NCBI GenBank assembly: GCA_040269895.1
Contig: CP158568.1
Coordinates: 4,851,501 to 4,915,500 of the forward strand
Origin: Ancalomicrobiaceae bacterium S20
GTDB taxonomy: Bacteria; Pseudomonadota; Alphaproteobacteria; Rhizobiales; Ancalomicrobiaceae
DNA length: 64,000 nt
Reading direction: 5' to 3'
The translations under genes and the position numbers were made by a program. Shown piece after piece: positions 49,351 to 59,072 of the stretch (position 1 is the stretch's first letter; every line of letters begins with the position of its first letter). Under the pieces are notes generated by a model. That model saw only the letters and a list, made by a program, of their open reading frames with translations, made no database searches and was not told the origin of the DNA.

Positions 49351-50544
49351 TCACTTCAGCGGACATTCGCCAACGTACGCGTCCTTTGCCTCGGCGAAAA
49401 CCTTCGAGACGGTCTCGGTGGCGAACTTGCCGTCGGCGCGCTTGACGGCCTTGGCGACGTAGAAGTCCTGGACGGGGAAGCCGTTGGTGTTGAACGAGAA
49501 CCCGCCGCGCACCGACTTGAACGGCGCCGACGCCAGCGCCTTGCGGAACGCCTGTTTGTCGGCGACCTTGCCGCCCGTCGCCTTCAGCGCGCCGTCGATC
49601 AGCTTGGCCGCGTCATAGCCCTGCGCCGCATAGACCGACGGCACCACGCCGTATTCCTTCTCATAAGCCGCCACGAAGGCCTTGTTCTCGGCCGTGTCGA
49701 TGTTCGGCGCCCATTCCGCGCCCGACAGGAGCCCGATCGCGGCGTCCTGGGTCGCCGGCAGCGTCGTCTCGTCGACCGTGAAGGCCGACAGGAACGGGAT
49801 CTTGTCCTTGAGCCCGGCCTGGTTGAACTGCTTGACCAGATTGACGCCCATGCCGCCCGGCATGAACGTGAACAGTGCATCCGGATTGGCGGCCGCGATC
49901 TTCGCGAGTTCGGCCGAGAAGTCGAGCTGGCCGAGCGGTGTGAAGATCTCCTCGACCACCTCGCCCTTGAAGTGGCGCTTGAAGCCGGCCATCGAATCCT
50001 TGCCGGCCTGGTAGTTCGGCGTCATCAGGACGACCCGCTTGTAGCCCTTGTCCTGGGCATACTTGCCCATGACTTCGTGGTTCTGGTCGTTCTGGTAGGA
50101 GGCCGAAAAGAAATACGGCGAGCAGCCCTTGCCGGCGAGCGGCGACGGGCCGGCGTTGCCGGAGACGATGAAGGTCTCGTTCTCGAGCACCGGCTTCTGG
50201 ATCGCCATCATGACGTTGGAGAAGACGACGCCGGCGACGATGTCGACCTTGTCGCGATCCAGCAGCGCCTTGACCTTGGTGACGGCGACGTCGGGCTTCA
50301 GCTCGTCATCGACCACGACGACCTCGGTCGGCTGTCCCCCGAGCTTGCCGCCGAGTTCCTTGACCGCGAGCAGGAAGCCGTCGCGCATGTGCACGCCGAG
50401 CGCCGCCGACGGCCCCGACAGCGTCGACACGAAGCCGATCTTCACCGGATCGGCCAGGGCCGCCGACGACAGGAGCGGCGTGGCCACGAGAGCCGAGGCG
50501 AGCATCAGGGCCGAGGCGAACGGCATCTTTCCAAACGGCGGCAT
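49351..50544 (-). CDS. livK: ABC importer substrate-binding protein LivK-type
   Basis: This periplasmic binding protein of the Leu/Ile/Val-binding fold has a signal peptide at residues 1-33 (ALMLASALVATPLLSSAALA). Mature sequence begins DPVKIGFVSTLSGPSAALGVHMRDGF, then VVVVDDELKPDVAV, NAGPSPLAGKGCSPYFFSASYQND, typical of the aromatic-ligand subgroup that accompanies aromatic-acid clusters. Two cysteines in the mature protein could form a disulfide. The start at 50544 follows AGGGAAGGA. 397 residues. It is first in the livKHMGF operon, divergent from the anthranilate operon, and has a GCAT-pair element in its promoter region. Confidence 0.92.
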   Translation of the reverse strand: MPPFGKMPFASALMLASALVATPLLSSAALADPVKIGFVSTLSGPSAALGVHMRDGFLLAVKELGGKLGGQPTEVVVVDDELKPDVAVTKVKALLDRDKVDIVAGVVFSNVMMAIQKPVLENETFIVSGNAGPSPLAGKGCSPYFFSASYQNDQNHEVMGKYAQDKGYKRVVLMTPNYQAGKDSMAGFKRHFKGEVVEEIFTPLGQLDFSAELAKIAAANPDALFTFMPGGMGVNLVKQFNQAGLKDKIPFLSAFTVDETTLPATQDAAIGLLSGAEWAPNIDTAENKAFVAAYEKEYGVVPSVYAAQGYDAAKLIDGALKATGGKVADKQAFRKALASAPFKSVRGGFSFNTNGFPVQDFYVAKAVKRADGKFATETVSKVFAEAKDAYVGECPLK

Positions 50545-50664
50545 CCGGTTATCCTTCCCTCGTTTCTGCGGGCCCGTTCTCCGCCACTCTTCCGGTGGCC
50601 GGTGATGGAACGAACGGACGGGCGATGCGCTGGCGGATCCGAAGCCGGTTCCGCGTTTCAAACA

Positions 50665-50697
50665 ATTCAGGCATAAAAAGTTCAAGTGTCAAGCATA
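50665..50697. promoter_or_regulatory. GCAT-pair operator candidate 1 (livK side)
   Basis: TTCAGGCAT (50666-50674) and GTCAAGCAT (50688-50696) repeat directly with their GCAT words exactly 22 bp apart. It lies about 120-150 bp before livK. On the minus strand the area also holds TTGACA. Matches candidates at 50850 and 62122. Confidence 0.6.
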
Positions 50698-50838
50698 ACG
50701 ACTCGGCACCGTTTGCCCAAAGGCTGGGCGATCGGCGACACGCCTTTCCCGGTCATGGAGCCCGGCGGACGCACCAGATCGCGTGTCCGAGGCGAAACCG
50801 CCGTCGATTTTGCGACCCGACCGTCGGCGCGACCTCGC

Positions 50839-50884
50839 TTGACAGCCTGATTGAAGCGCGATTATTTTAATCCTAAAGCATCGG
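50839..50884 (+). promoter_or_regulatory. Promoter of the anthranilate operon with GCAT-pair operator candidate 2
   Basis: The -35 box TTGACA (50839-50844), a 17-nt spacer and the -10 box TTATTT (50862-50867) precede the monooxygenase gene by about 50 bp. Overlapping it are half-sites TTGAAGCGC (50851-50859) and CTAAAGCAT (50873-50881), again 22 bp apart, placed over the spacer and the start of transcription, which suits repression. Confidence 0.65.
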
Positions 50885-50919
50885 TCTGGCCCGTGCTCGA
50901 CCGGTTCAGGGAGATCACC

Positions 50920-53229
50920 ATGCGCATCGTCTGCATCGGCGGCGGCCCGGCTGGGCTCTATTTCGGGCTCCTGATGAAGAAGCTTCATCCGGAGCACTCG
51001 GTCACGGTGGTCGAGCGCAACAAGCCCTACGACACGTTCGGCTGGGGCGTGGTGTTCTCCGACGCGACCATGGCCTCGATGCGCCAGTGGGATCCGGAGA
51101 CCGCGGCCGAGATCGAGGATGCGTTCAACCACTGGGACGACATCGAGGTCTGGTTCAAGGGCACCCGCCAGCGCACCAGCGGGCACGGCTTCGTCGGCAT
51201 CGGCCGCAAGCAGCTCCTCAACATCCTGCAGCGGCGCTGCGAGCGGCTCGGCGTCGAACTGGTGTTCGAGCGCGAGGTCGACAGCGATCTCGACTTCCCC
51301 GACGCCGACCTGATCATCGCTTCCGACGGCATCAATTCGAAGGTGCGCAACCGGTACACCGAGGTGTTCCAGCCCGACCTGCTGGTGCGGCCGAACCGCT
51401 ACATCTGGCTCGGCACCAAGAAGCTCTACGACGCCTTCACCTTCGACTTCCGCAAGACCGAGCACGGCTGGTTCCAGGCGCATATCTACAAGTTCGACGC
51501 CGAGACCTCGACCTTCATCGTCGAAACGACCGAGGAGGCCTATCAGGCCCACGGTCTCGGCGAACTCGACCAGGACGGTTCAATTGCCTTTTGTGAAAAG
51601 CTGTTCGAGGAGGTGCTCGACGGCGCGCCGCTGATGACCAACGCGCGGCATCTGCGCGGCTCGTCCTGGCTCAACTTCAACCGCCTGATCTGCGGCAAGT
51701 GGAGCCACTTCAACGGCCGCTCGCATGTCGTGCTGATGGGCGACGCGGCCCATACCGCGCATTTCGCGATCGGTTCGGGCACCAAGCTCGCCATCGACGA
51801 CGCGATCGAACTGGCGCGCCAGTTCGAGACGCTCGGGCACGGCGTCGACACGATCCCGGCGGTGCTCGCCACCTACGAGGAGATCCGCCGCGTCGACGTC
51901 GCACGCATCCAGAATGCCGCGCGCAATGCGATGGAATGGTTCGAGGTGGTCGGTCGCCGCTATGCCGACACGCTGGAGCCCGAGCAGTTCATGTATTCGA
52001 TGCTGACGCGCTCGCAGCGCATCAGCCACGAGAACCTGCGTCTGCGCGATCCGGCCTGGCTCGAGGGCTATGAGCGCTGGTTCGCGGCCAAGTCGGGTCT
52101 GCCGGTCACGGGCAACGGCCGCGCAACGCCGCCGATGTTCACGCCCTACAAGCTCCGCGACGTGTCGCTGCCGAACCGGATCGTCGTGTCGCCGATGGCG
52201 ATGTATTCGGCGACCGACGGCGTGCTCGGCGACTTCCATCTCGTCCATCTCGGCGCCCGCGCCATGGGCGGCGCGGGGCTCGTCTTCGCCGAGATGACCT
52301 GCGTGTCGCCGGATGCGCGCATCACGCCCGGCTGCCTCGGCCTGTGGGACGATGCCCAGATCGAGGGCTGGAAGCGCTTCGTCGATTTTGTTCACGCCAA
52401 TTCGGACGCCAAGGTCGCCTGCCAGATCGGTCATGCCGGCCGCAAGGGCGCGACCAAGCGCGCCTGGGACGGCATCGACCAGCCTCTGGAAGAGGGTGGC
52501 TGGCCGCTGATCTCGGCCTCGGCGCTGCCCTATCTGGAAGGCTCTCAGGTGCCGAAGGCGATGGACCGCGCGGACATGGACCGCGTCGTCGCCGACTTCG
52601 TCGCAGCGACCCGGCGTGCCGCCGCGGCTGGCGTCGACTGGCTCGAGCTCCACGCCGCGCACGGCTATCTGCTGTCGAGCTTCCTGTCGCCGCTGACCAA
52701 CCGGCGCGCGGACGAATACGGGGGCTCTCACGAGAACCGCGCGCGGTTCCCGCTCGAGGTGTTCCGCGCCATCCGGGCCGTCTGGCCGGCGGAGAAGCCG
52801 ATCTCGGTGCGCCTGTCGTGCCACGACTGGTTCGAGGGCGGTAATACGCCCGAAGACGCGGCGATCTTCGCCGCAATGTTCAAGGACGCCGGCGCGGACC
52901 TGATCGACTGCTCGTCGGGTCAGGTCTGGAAGCAGGAGAAGCCAGTCTATGGCCGGCTGTTCCAGACGCCGTTCTCCGACAAGATCCGCAACGAGGTGCG
53001 CATCCCGACCATCGCGGTCGGCGCGATCTCGGAGGCCGACCACGCCAATTCGATCATCGCGGCCGGCCGCGCCGATCTCTGCGCGATCGCCCGACCGCAT
53101 CTGGCCGATCCGTCCTGGGCGCTGCACGAGGCGGCCAAGATCGGGCTGAAGTCGGTCGCCTGGCCGAAGCAGTACCGCTCCGCCAAGGGTCAGTACGAGG
53201 CGAATCTCGAACGCGCCGCGGCGCAGTGA
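50920..53229 (+). CDS. 2-aminobenzoyl-CoA monooxygenase/reductase (flavin hydroxylase fused to old-yellow-enzyme domain)
   Basis: This fusion enzyme first hydroxylates and then reduces the ring of 2-aminobenzoyl-CoA in aerobic anthranilate breakdown. Databases often call such fusions bifunctional salicylyl-CoA 5-hydroxylase/oxidoreductase. The N-terminal half (about residues 1-390) is a p-hydroxybenzoate-hydroxylase-like FAD domain: [49 protein letters not shown]. The C-terminal half (about 405-760) is an FMN old-yellow-enzyme domain: [47 protein letters not shown]. 769 residues. The start at 50920 follows GGGAG. First gene of a ten-gene operon ending in kynU, which fixes its role to anthranilate. 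Confidence 0.9.
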   Translation: MRIVCIGGGPAGLYFGLLMKKLHPEHSVTVVERNKPYDTFGWGVVFSDATMASMRQWDPETAAEIEDAFNHWDDIEVWFKGTRQRTSGHGFVGIGRKQLLNILQRRCERLGVELVFEREVDSDLDFPDADLIIASDGINSKVRNRYTEVFQPDLLVRPNRYIWLGTKKLYDAFTFDFRKTEHGWFQAHIYKFDAETSTFIVETTEEAYQAHGLGELDQDGSIAFCEKLFEEVLDGAPLMTNARHLRGSSWLNFNRLICGKWSHFNGRSHVVLMGDAAHTAHFAIGSGTKLAIDDAIELARQFETLGHGVDTIPAVLATYEEIRRVDVARIQNAARNAMEWFEVVGRRYADTLEPEQFMYSMLTRSQRISHENLRLRDPAWLEGYERWFAAKSGLPVTGNGRATPPMFTPYKLRDVSLPNRIVVSPMAMYSATDGVLGDFHLVHLGARAMGGAGLVFAEMTCVSPDARITPGCLGLWDDAQIEGWKRFVDFVHANSDAKVACQIGHAGRKGATKRAWDGIDQPLEEGGWPLISASALPYLEGSQVPKAMDRADMDRVVADFVAATRRAAAAGVDWLELHAAHGYLLSSFLSPLTNRRADEYGGSHENRARFPLEVFRAIRAVWPAEKPISVRLSCHDWFEGGNTPEDAAIFAAMFKDAGADLIDCSSGQVWKQEKPVYGRLFQTPFSDKIRNEVRIPTIAVGAISEADHANSIIAAGRADLCAIARPHLADPSWALHEAAKIGLKSVAWPKQYRSAKGQYEANLERAAAQ

Positions 53230-53269
53230 TCGACCAGACCGACGTCTCGACGTCAGTGAGGATCAACCG

Positions 53270-54088
53270 ATGACGGTTCCGGATCTCGCCGCCACGACTG
53301 CGACATCGCTCGAGGGCCGCCACGCGCTCGTCACCGGCGCCGGCACCGGCATCGGCGCGGCGATCGCCCGGCGGCTGGCGCAGGCGGGGGCGCGGGTGAC
53401 GCTCGCCGGCCGTCGCGAGGCGCCGCTCCGGGCCGTCGCGGCCGAGCTGCCGGTGGGATCGGCGACTGTCGTCGCCGGCTTCGACGTCACCGATCCGGCC
53501 GCGATCGAGCAGGGCCTCGCCGCCGCGCGCGCGGCCTTCGGGCCGGTCGCGATCCTGGTCAACAATGCCGGCGCGGCCGAGACCGCGCCGTTCGGCAAGA
53601 CCTCGCTCGACCAGTGGCAGCGGGTGATCGCGGTGGACCTGACCTCGGTGTTCCTGGTCACGCAGGCGGTGCTCGCCGATGTGCGGGCGGCCGGCGCGAA
53701 CGGCGGCGGGCGGATCGTCAACGTCGCCTCGACCGCCGGTCTCGTCGGCTATCGCTATGTCTCGGCCTATTGCGCCGCCAAGCACGGCGTCGTCGGGCTG
53801 ACCCGATCGCTGGCGCTCGAACTCGCCAAGACCGGCGTCACGGTTAATGCGGTCTGCCCCGGCTACACCGATACGCCGCTCGTGCGCGATGCCGTGGCGG
53901 CGATCATGGCCAAGACCGGCCGCAGCGAGACCGAGGTCCTGGCGGAACTGACCGCCGGCAATCCGCAGGGCCGCCTCGTCGATCCGGACGAGGTCGCCGA
54001 TACCGTCGCCTGGCTCGTTTCGAGCGGCGCGGCGTCGATCAATGGACAGGCGATCGCGGTCGCCGGTGGTGAGGTGATGGTGGGATGA
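53270..54088 (+). CDS. Short-chain dehydrogenase/reductase
   Basis: This SDR of 272 residues has NAD-binding [20 protein letters not shown], and catalytic Tyr/Lys in [16 protein letters not shown] with the Ser in NVASTAG. In this operon it probably acts as a 3-hydroxyacyl-CoA dehydrogenase on the ring-opened or alicyclic CoA intermediate. The stop overlaps the next start as ATGA. Confidence 0.92.
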   Translation: MTVPDLAATTATSLEGRHALVTGAGTGIGAAIARRLAQAGARVTLAGRREAPLRAVAAELPVGSATVVAGFDVTDPAAIEQGLAAARAAFGPVAILVNNAGAAETAPFGKTSLDQWQRVIAVDLTSVFLVTQAVLADVRAAGANGGGRIVNVASTAGLVGYRYVSAYCAAKHGVVGLTRSLALELAKTGVTVNAVCPGYTDTPLVRDAVAAIMAKTGRSETEVLAELTAGNPQGRLVDPDEVADTVAWLVSSGAASINGQAIAVAGGEVMVG

Positions 54089-54936
54089 GCGACGCGGCTT
54101 CGACGATGGCGGGCATGAAGCGGGCCTTCAAGGATCATCGCCCGACGCATTTCCTGATGGAGACGAGCGCGGACGGTCGCGTCGCGACGATCCGGCTCAA
54201 CCGGCCGGAGCGCAAGAACCCGCTCACCTTCGAGAGCTACGCCGAGCTGCGCGACCTGTTCCGCGACCTCGTCTATGCCTCCGACATCCGCGCGATCGTG
54301 CTGACGGGCGCGGGCGGCAATTTCTCCTCCGGCGGTGACGTGTTCGAGATCATCGAGCCGCTGACCCGCATGACCATGCCGGATCTCATCGCCTTCACGC
54401 GCATGACCGGCGACCTCGTCAAGGCGATGCGCCGCTGCCCGCAGCCGATCATCGCGGCGGTCGACGGCGTCTGCGCCGGGGCGGGGGCGATCCTCGCCAT
54501 GGCCTCGGACCTGCGTTACGCCACGCCCGAGGCGAAGACGGCGTTCCTGTTCACGCGCGTCGGCCTGGCCGGCGCCGACATGGGCGCCTGCGGGATCCTG
54601 CCGCGCATCATCGGCCAGGGCCGGGCGGCGGAACTGCTCTACACCGGCCGGGCGATGACCGCGGCCGAGGGACAGGCCTGGGGCTTCTACAACGCGCTGC
54701 ATGCTGCGCCGGAACTCGAGGCGAAGGCCGGTGACCTCGCCCGCTCGCTCGCCGATGGCCCGTGGTTCGCCCATGGCATGACCAAGACCATGCTGAACCA
54801 GGAATGGGCCATGGGGCTCGAGGAGATGATCGAGGCGGAAGCGCAGGCGCAGGCGATCTGCATGGCGACGCAGGATTTCCGCCGCGCCTTCGAGGCCTTC
54901 GCCGCTAAGGTGAAGCCCGTGTTCGAGGGGAACTGA
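54085..54936 (+). CDS. Enoyl-CoA hydratase/isomerase family protein
   Basis: This crotonase-fold enzyme of 283 residues has the oxyanion segments [15 protein letters not shown] and [22 protein letters not shown]. The region expected to hold the catalytic acids reads [18 protein letters not shown], with Asp where classical hydratases have Glu, so it may be a hydrolase or isomerase of the family. It may hydrate or open the alicyclic CoA intermediate made by the monooxygenase/reductase. Confidence 0.9.
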   Translation: MSDAASTMAGMKRAFKDHRPTHFLMETSADGRVATIRLNRPERKNPLTFESYAELRDLFRDLVYASDIRAIVLTGAGGNFSSGGDVFEIIEPLTRMTMPDLIAFTRMTGDLVKAMRRCPQPIIAAVDGVCAGAGAILAMASDLRYATPEAKTAFLFTRVGLAGADMGACGILPRIIGQGRAAELLYTGRAMTAAEGQAWGFYNALHAAPELEAKAGDLARSLADGPWFAHGMTKTMLNQEWAMGLEEMIEAEAQAQAICMATQDFRRAFEAFAAKVKPVFEGN

Positions 54937-54940
54937 GGCC

Positions 54941-56167
54941 ATGAGCGCCGCGTCCTCTCTTGCCGCCTCCCGCCTTGTCGGCCCTGCCCGAGACCCGCTC
55001 GACTGGCCGTTCTTCGGCCCGGAGCATCGCGCCTATGCCGAGCGGCTCGACGGCTTCGTGGCCGACGGCGGGCTAGCCGGGCTCGACCATACGCAGGTCG
55101 ACGGCACCTGCCGGACGCTGGTCGCCCGGCTCGGCGCGGCCGGGCTCCTGGAGGCGGCGGTGCCGGCGCCGGACGAGGACGGCGCGTCGATCCGCTCGCG
55201 GCAGCTCTGTCTCGCGCGCGAGACGCTGGCCTGGCACGACGGTCTTGCCGATTTCGCCTTCGCCATGCAGGGGCTCGGCACCGGGGCGATCGCGCTGTCG
55301 GGCTCCGAGGATCTGAAGCGCGCCGTGCTGCCGAAGGTCCGCTCCGGCGCCTGGCTCGCCGCCTTCGCGCTGTCGGAAAAGGACGCCGGATCCGACGTCG
55401 CCGCCATGGCCTGCGCGGCGCGCGCCGAGGGCGAGACTTACGTGCTCGACGGCGAGAAGACCTGGATCTCCAACGGCGGGATCGCCGATGTCTACACCGT
55501 GTTCGCGCGAACCGGCGAGGCGCCGGGCACGCGCGGCATCTCGGCCTTCGTGGTGTTCGCCGACGATCCCGGCTTCTCGATCACCGAGCGCATCGATGTG
55601 ATCGCGCCGCATCCGCTGGCGACGATCCGCTTCGACGCCTGCCGTATCCCGGTCGGCCGTCGGCTGGGCAGCGCGGGTGAGGGCTTCAAGGTGGCGATGC
55701 GGACGCTCGACATCTTTCGCGCCTCGGTCGCGGCGGCCGCGCTCGGCTTCGCGCGGCGTGCCTTCGACGAGGCGGTCGCCCATGTCGGGGCGCGGCGCAT
55801 GCTCGGGGGCACGCTCGGCGACCTGCAGCTGACGCAGGCCGCGCTCGGCGACATGGGGGCGGAGATCGATGCGGCGGCGCTCCTGACCTATCGTGCCGCC
55901 TGGCGCCGCGACGTGCAGGGGCTGCCGACGACCCGCGAGGCCGCCATGGCCAAGATGACCGCGACCGAGGCGGCCCAGCGCGTCATCGACCGCGCGGTGC
56001 AGCTGTTCGGCGGCCGCGGCGTGCGCGTCGGCGAGATCGTCGAGAGCCTCTATCGCGAGATCCGGGCGCTCCGGATCTACGAGGGCGCCACGGAAGTGCA
56101 AAAGCTGATCATCGCGCGCGAGGTTCTGAAGGCGGCGACCGTTCCGCGAGGAGGGCAGGGCGCATGA
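54941..56167 (+). CDS. Acyl-CoA dehydrogenase family protein
   Basis: This is a 408-residue flavoprotein with [17 protein letters not shown] (FAD/substrate region), [18 protein letters not shown], and C-terminal [35 protein letters not shown], which is typical including the Arg/Ile tail. The substrate is probably an acyl-CoA of the anthranilate pathway. It starts 4 bp after the hydratase stop and overlaps the thioesterase gene by 4 bases. Confidence 0.92.
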   Translation: MSAASSLAASRLVGPARDPLDWPFFGPEHRAYAERLDGFVADGGLAGLDHTQVDGTCRTLVARLGAAGLLEAAVPAPDEDGASIRSRQLCLARETLAWHDGLADFAFAMQGLGTGAIALSGSEDLKRAVLPKVRSGAWLAAFALSEKDAGSDVAAMACAARAEGETYVLDGEKTWISNGGIADVYTVFARTGEAPGTRGISAFVVFADDPGFSITERIDVIAPHPLATIRFDACRIPVGRRLGSAGEGFKVAMRTLDIFRASVAAAALGFARRAFDEAVAHVGARRMLGGTLGDLQLTQAALGDMGAEIDAAALLTYRAAWRRDVQGLPTTREAAMAKMTATEAAQRVIDRAVQLFGGRGVRVGEIVESLYREIRALRIYEGATEVQKLIIAREVLKAATVPRGGQGA

Positions 56168-56595
56168 CCTTTTCGACCGCCCGCACGCTCGGCTTCGGCG
56201 ATTGCGATCCGGCGGGGATCGCCTTCTTTCCCGGCTACATGCGCCTGCTCGTCGGCGTGACCGAGGAGATGTTCGAGCGTTTCGGCGCACCGTGGCCGGC
56301 GATGATCCGCGAGCGGCGCATCGGCGTGCCGACCGTCAAGCTCGACGTCGATTTCACCGCGCCGGCGTTCCATGGCGACCGGCTCGATTTCACCGTCGCT
56401 GTCGCCGCGCTCGGCAGCCGGTCGGTCGATCTGCGCCACCGCGTCGCGGTCGGCGATCGCGTGGTCTGGACCGCCCGGCAGGTGCTGGTCGCGACCTCCC
56501 TCGAAACCCATCGGGCCGTCGCATGGCCCGACGACATCCGCGCCGGCCTCGCCGCGCATCTGGAGACGAACGATGCACGAGATCCTGCAGCCTGA
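56164..56595 (+). CDS. Acyl-CoA thioesterase, 4-hydroxybenzoyl-CoA thioesterase family
   Basis: This is a hot-dog-fold thioesterase of 143 residues. The active-site motif [18 protein letters not shown] (Asp in DCDPAGI) is the 4HBT hallmark. It could recycle CoA from dead-end 2-aminobenzoyl-CoA or from a pathway product. Overlaps the acyl-CoA dehydrogenase (ATGA) and the next gene by 23 bases. Confidence 0.9.
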   Translation: MTFSTARTLGFGDCDPAGIAFFPGYMRLLVGVTEEMFERFGAPWPAMIRERRIGVPTVKLDVDFTAPAFHGDRLDFTVAVAALGSRSVDLRHRVAVGDRVVWTARQVLVATSLETHRAVAWPDDIRAGLAAHLETNDARDPAA

Positions 56596-56968
56596 CGGGT
56601 GGGCGAAGCCGATCGGCTACGCCAACGGTGTTCTCGCCCGCGGTCGCCAGATCTGGGTCGGTGGCCAGATCGGCTGGTCGGCGAGCCAGGTCTTCGAGAC
56701 CGACGACCTCGTCGAACAGGTGCGCCAGACGCTGCGCAACATCGTGGCGGTGCTGCGCGAGGGCGGGGCCACGCCGGCGCATATCGTGTCGATGACCTGG
56801 TACTTCGTCGACAAGCAGGAATATCTCGCGCGGCTGAAGGAGATCGGCGCGGTCTATCGCGAGGAGATCGGCCGACACTTCCCCGCCATGGCGGCGGTGC
56901 AGGTCGTGGCGCTGATGGAGGATCGCGCCAAGGTCGAGATCCAGGCGACTGCCGTCGTGCCGGAGTGA
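56573..56968 (+). CDS. RidA-family protein of the anthranilate operon
   Basis: This RidA-type protein of 131 residues has [19 protein letters not shown] at the N-terminus, then IWVGGQIGW, VEQVRQTLRNIVAVLREGGATPAHIVSMTWYFVD and FPAMAAVQVVAL. The Arg usually found in the substrate pocket (RP/RAA) is replaced in HFPAMAAV by Ala, so it may act on different compounds, for instance the enamine/imine formed when the aminated ring is reduced. ATG 56573 follows GGAGACGAACG and overlaps the thioesterase gene by 23 bases. Confidence 0.88.
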   Translation: MHEILQPDGWAKPIGYANGVLARGRQIWVGGQIGWSASQVFETDDLVEQVRQTLRNIVAVLREGGATPAHIVSMTWYFVDKQEYLARLKEIGAVYREEIGRHFPAMAAVQVVALMEDRAKVEIQATAVVPE

Positions 56969-56972
56969 GCCC

Positions 56973-57311
56973 ATGAGCTGCGTGGCGATGGAGACCCCGC
57001 CGCCGGCTCGGCTCCGGCGAGAGCGTCGGAAACCCGCGGATCCGATCGTGCCGGACGTGTTCGGCGGCGATGCCTCGGGCTTCGCGGCGCGCGTTGCCCG
57101 GCTCAGCCGCATGCAGCGCTTCGTGCTGGCGCAGGTCGCCTGCGGCCGGCTCAACAAGCAGATCGCCTTCGATGCCGGCCTGGCCGAAGCCACGGTGAAG
57201 TCGCATGTGACCGAGATCTTGCGCCGGCTCGGCACCCGCTCGCGGACCGAGGCCGCGGTGAAGTATGCGGTATTGATGGACCGCTTCGGCGACCGGTCGG
57301 CCGTCGGCTGA
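56973..57311 (+). CDS. LuxR-type HTH protein without a receiver or sensor domain
   Basis: A 112-residue protein with a basic, disordered N-terminus and a LuxR/FixJ-type helix-turn-helix at about residues 43-103 (LSRMQRFVLAQVACGRLNKQIAFDAGLAEATVKSHVTEILRRLGTRSRTEAA, here split mentally as turn NKQIAFDAGL and recognition helix EATVKSHVTEIL). It has no phosphoreceiver or ligand domain. Being embedded in the catabolic operon it may be an accessory regulator of this or another operon. It starts 4 bp after the RidA gene. Confidence 0.82.
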   Translation: MSCVAMETPPPARLRRERRKPADPIVPDVFGGDASGFAARVARLSRMQRFVLAQVACGRLNKQIAFDAGLAEATVKSHVTEILRRLGTRSRTEAAVKYAVLMDRFGDRSAVG

Positions 57312-57353
57312 GCGGGGAAGATCCGGCTACCGCGACCAGGGGAGGAACATCGC

Positions 57354-58163
57354 ATGCGTGACTGGGACGATGCCTATGCCAATGGCGCCCATGTGCCGGG
57401 CTCCGAAAAGCTGCCGGCGCTCTGGGCCGAGCGCGCGGCCGCCTACCGGGCGGGTCTGACGGGGCTCAGGACGGATATCGCCTATGGCGCCGGAGAGCGG
57501 CAGCGGCTCGATCTCGTGATGCCGGAGGGCACGCCGAAGGGGCTCGTCGTGTTCGTCCACGGCGGCTACTGGATGCGCTTCGACAAGTCGACCTGGACCG
57601 ACCTCGCCGAGGGTGCGCGGGCGTCGGGCTGGGCGGTCGCGCTGCCGAGCTACACACTGGCACCGGCGGCGCGAATCGCCGAGATGACGCGCGAAATCGC
57701 GAGCGCGATCACGACCGCCGCCGGACTGGTCGAGGGGCCGATCCGCCTCGCCGGTCACTCGGCCGGCGGCCATCTCGTCTCGCGGATGATGTGCGACGAC
57801 GGACTGCTTTCGGAGACCGTTTTTGCGCGCATCGTCTCGATCCTGTCGATCAGCGGGCTGCACGACCTCAGGCCGCTGCTCAAGACCAAGATGAACGACA
57901 CGCTTCGCATGGATGACGCCGAAGTGTCGGCGGAAAGCGCGGCGCTGCATCGCCCGCGCCCTGGTCCGGCGCTGACCGCCTGGGTCGGCGGCGCCGAGCG
58001 GCCGGAGTTCATCCGGCAGGCCGAATTGATCGCCAACATCTGGACCGGCTTCGATGTCGCGGTCCGGTCCGAGATCGAGCCGGGGCACAACCATTTCACC
58101 GTCATCGAAGGTTTGACGGACAAGGGCGCGCCGATCACCCGGGCGCTGCTCGGGCTCGGTTGA
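57354..58163 (+). CDS. Alpha/beta-hydrolase kynurenine formamidase
   Basis: This hydrolase probably converts N-formylkynurenine to kynurenine and formate. It belongs to the eukaryote-like alpha/beta-hydrolase arylformamidases rather than the metal-dependent KynB family. Motifs: oxyanion [13 protein letters not shown] near residue 64-76, nucleophile elbow [12 protein letters not shown] (Ser about 140), and the final His in [13 protein letters not shown]. 269 residues. The start at 57354 has GGGGAGG upstream. The next genes, tryptophan dioxygenase and kynureninase, are the enzymes before and after its step. Confidence 0.87.
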   Translation: MRDWDDAYANGAHVPGSEKLPALWAERAAAYRAGLTGLRTDIAYGAGERQRLDLVMPEGTPKGLVVFVHGGYWMRFDKSTWTDLAEGARASGWAVALPSYTLAPAARIAEMTREIASAITTAAGLVEGPIRLAGHSAGGHLVSRMMCDDGLLSETVFARIVSILSISGLHDLRPLLKTKMNDTLRMDDAEVSAESAALHRPRPGPALTAWVGGAERPEFIRQAELIANIWTGFDVAVRSEIEPGHNHFTVIEGLTDKGAPITRALLGLG

Positions 58164-58200
58164 ATCGTCAGCCCGGGAGGGCGGCCAAGGGAGGGCGGCC

Positions 58201-59040
58201 ATGACATCGTCGACTTATGATCCTGCGAGCGAGGGCGCCGAGACGGACTTCGCGAAGCGCATGTCCTACGGCGACTATCTCGCCCTCGACGCGATCCTCG
58301 GCGCGCAGCATCCGCTCTCCGATGCGCATGACGAACTCCTGTTCATCATCCAGCACCAGACCTCGGAGCTCTGGATGCGGCTCGCGCTGCACGAGATCGG
58401 GGCGGCGCGGCGTGCGATCGCCGCGGACGACGTGCAGCCCGCGTTGAAGATGCTGGCGCGGGTGTCGCGGATCTTCGAGCAGCTGAACGGCGCCTGGGAC
58501 GTGCTGCGCACCATGACGCCGAGCGACTACACGCGATTTCGCGACGCGCTCGGCCAATCGTCGGGCTTCCAGTCCTGGCAATACCGGCTGATCGAATACA
58601 CGCTCGGCAACCGCAATGCCGCGATGCTGAAGCCGCACGCGCACGATCCGGCGGTCACGGCCAAACTCGAAGCCGAACTGGCGAACCCGAGCCTCTACGA
58701 CGAGGTGCTGCGGCTGGCCGACCGGGGTGGGATCGCGATGCCGCGCGCGGTGCTCGAACGCGACGTCTCGGAGACGCATCGGGTGAACGAGGCGGTGGTC
58801 GAGGCGTGGCGGCGCGTCTACGAGGCGCCGGAGGCGCATTGGACGCTCTACGAACTCGCCGAAAAGCTCGTCGACTTCGAGGACTATTTCCGCCGCTGGC
58901 GCTTCAATCATGTGACCACGGTCGAACGGGTGATCGGCTTCAAGCGCGGCACCGGCGGCACGGCCGGCATCGGCTACCTGAAGCGGATGCTCGAGATCGA
59001 GCTGTTCCCCGAGCTCTGGCGCGTCCGCACGGTGCTGTGA
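58201..59040 (+). CDS. kynA: Tryptophan 2,3-dioxygenase
   Basis: This heme enzyme opens the indole ring of L-tryptophan to give N-formylkynurenine. Family hallmarks: [76 protein letters not shown], and the C-terminal heme His in [25 protein letters not shown]. 279 residues, typical. Preceded by GGGAGGGCGG as ribosome site. Confidence 0.96.
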   Translation: MTSSTYDPASEGAETDFAKRMSYGDYLALDAILGAQHPLSDAHDELLFIIQHQTSELWMRLALHEIGAARRAIAADDVQPALKMLARVSRIFEQLNGAWDVLRTMTPSDYTRFRDALGQSSGFQSWQYRLIEYTLGNRNAAMLKPHAHDPAVTAKLEAELANPSLYDEVLRLADRGGIAMPRAVLERDVSETHRVNEAVVEAWRRVYEAPEAHWTLYELAEKLVDFEDYFRRWRFNHVTTVERVIGFKRGTGGTAGIGYLKRMLEIELFPELWRVRTVL

Positions 59041-59072
59041 GACGGGCCGTAATCGAAGAGGAGCCGAGTGCC

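Noticed and set aside
50920..53229. Salicylyl-CoA 5-hydroxylase as the exact function of the fused flavoprotein
   Set aside because: The common database name fits the sequence, but the kynurenine genes in the same operon and the C-terminal reductase domain point to 2-aminobenzoyl-CoA.
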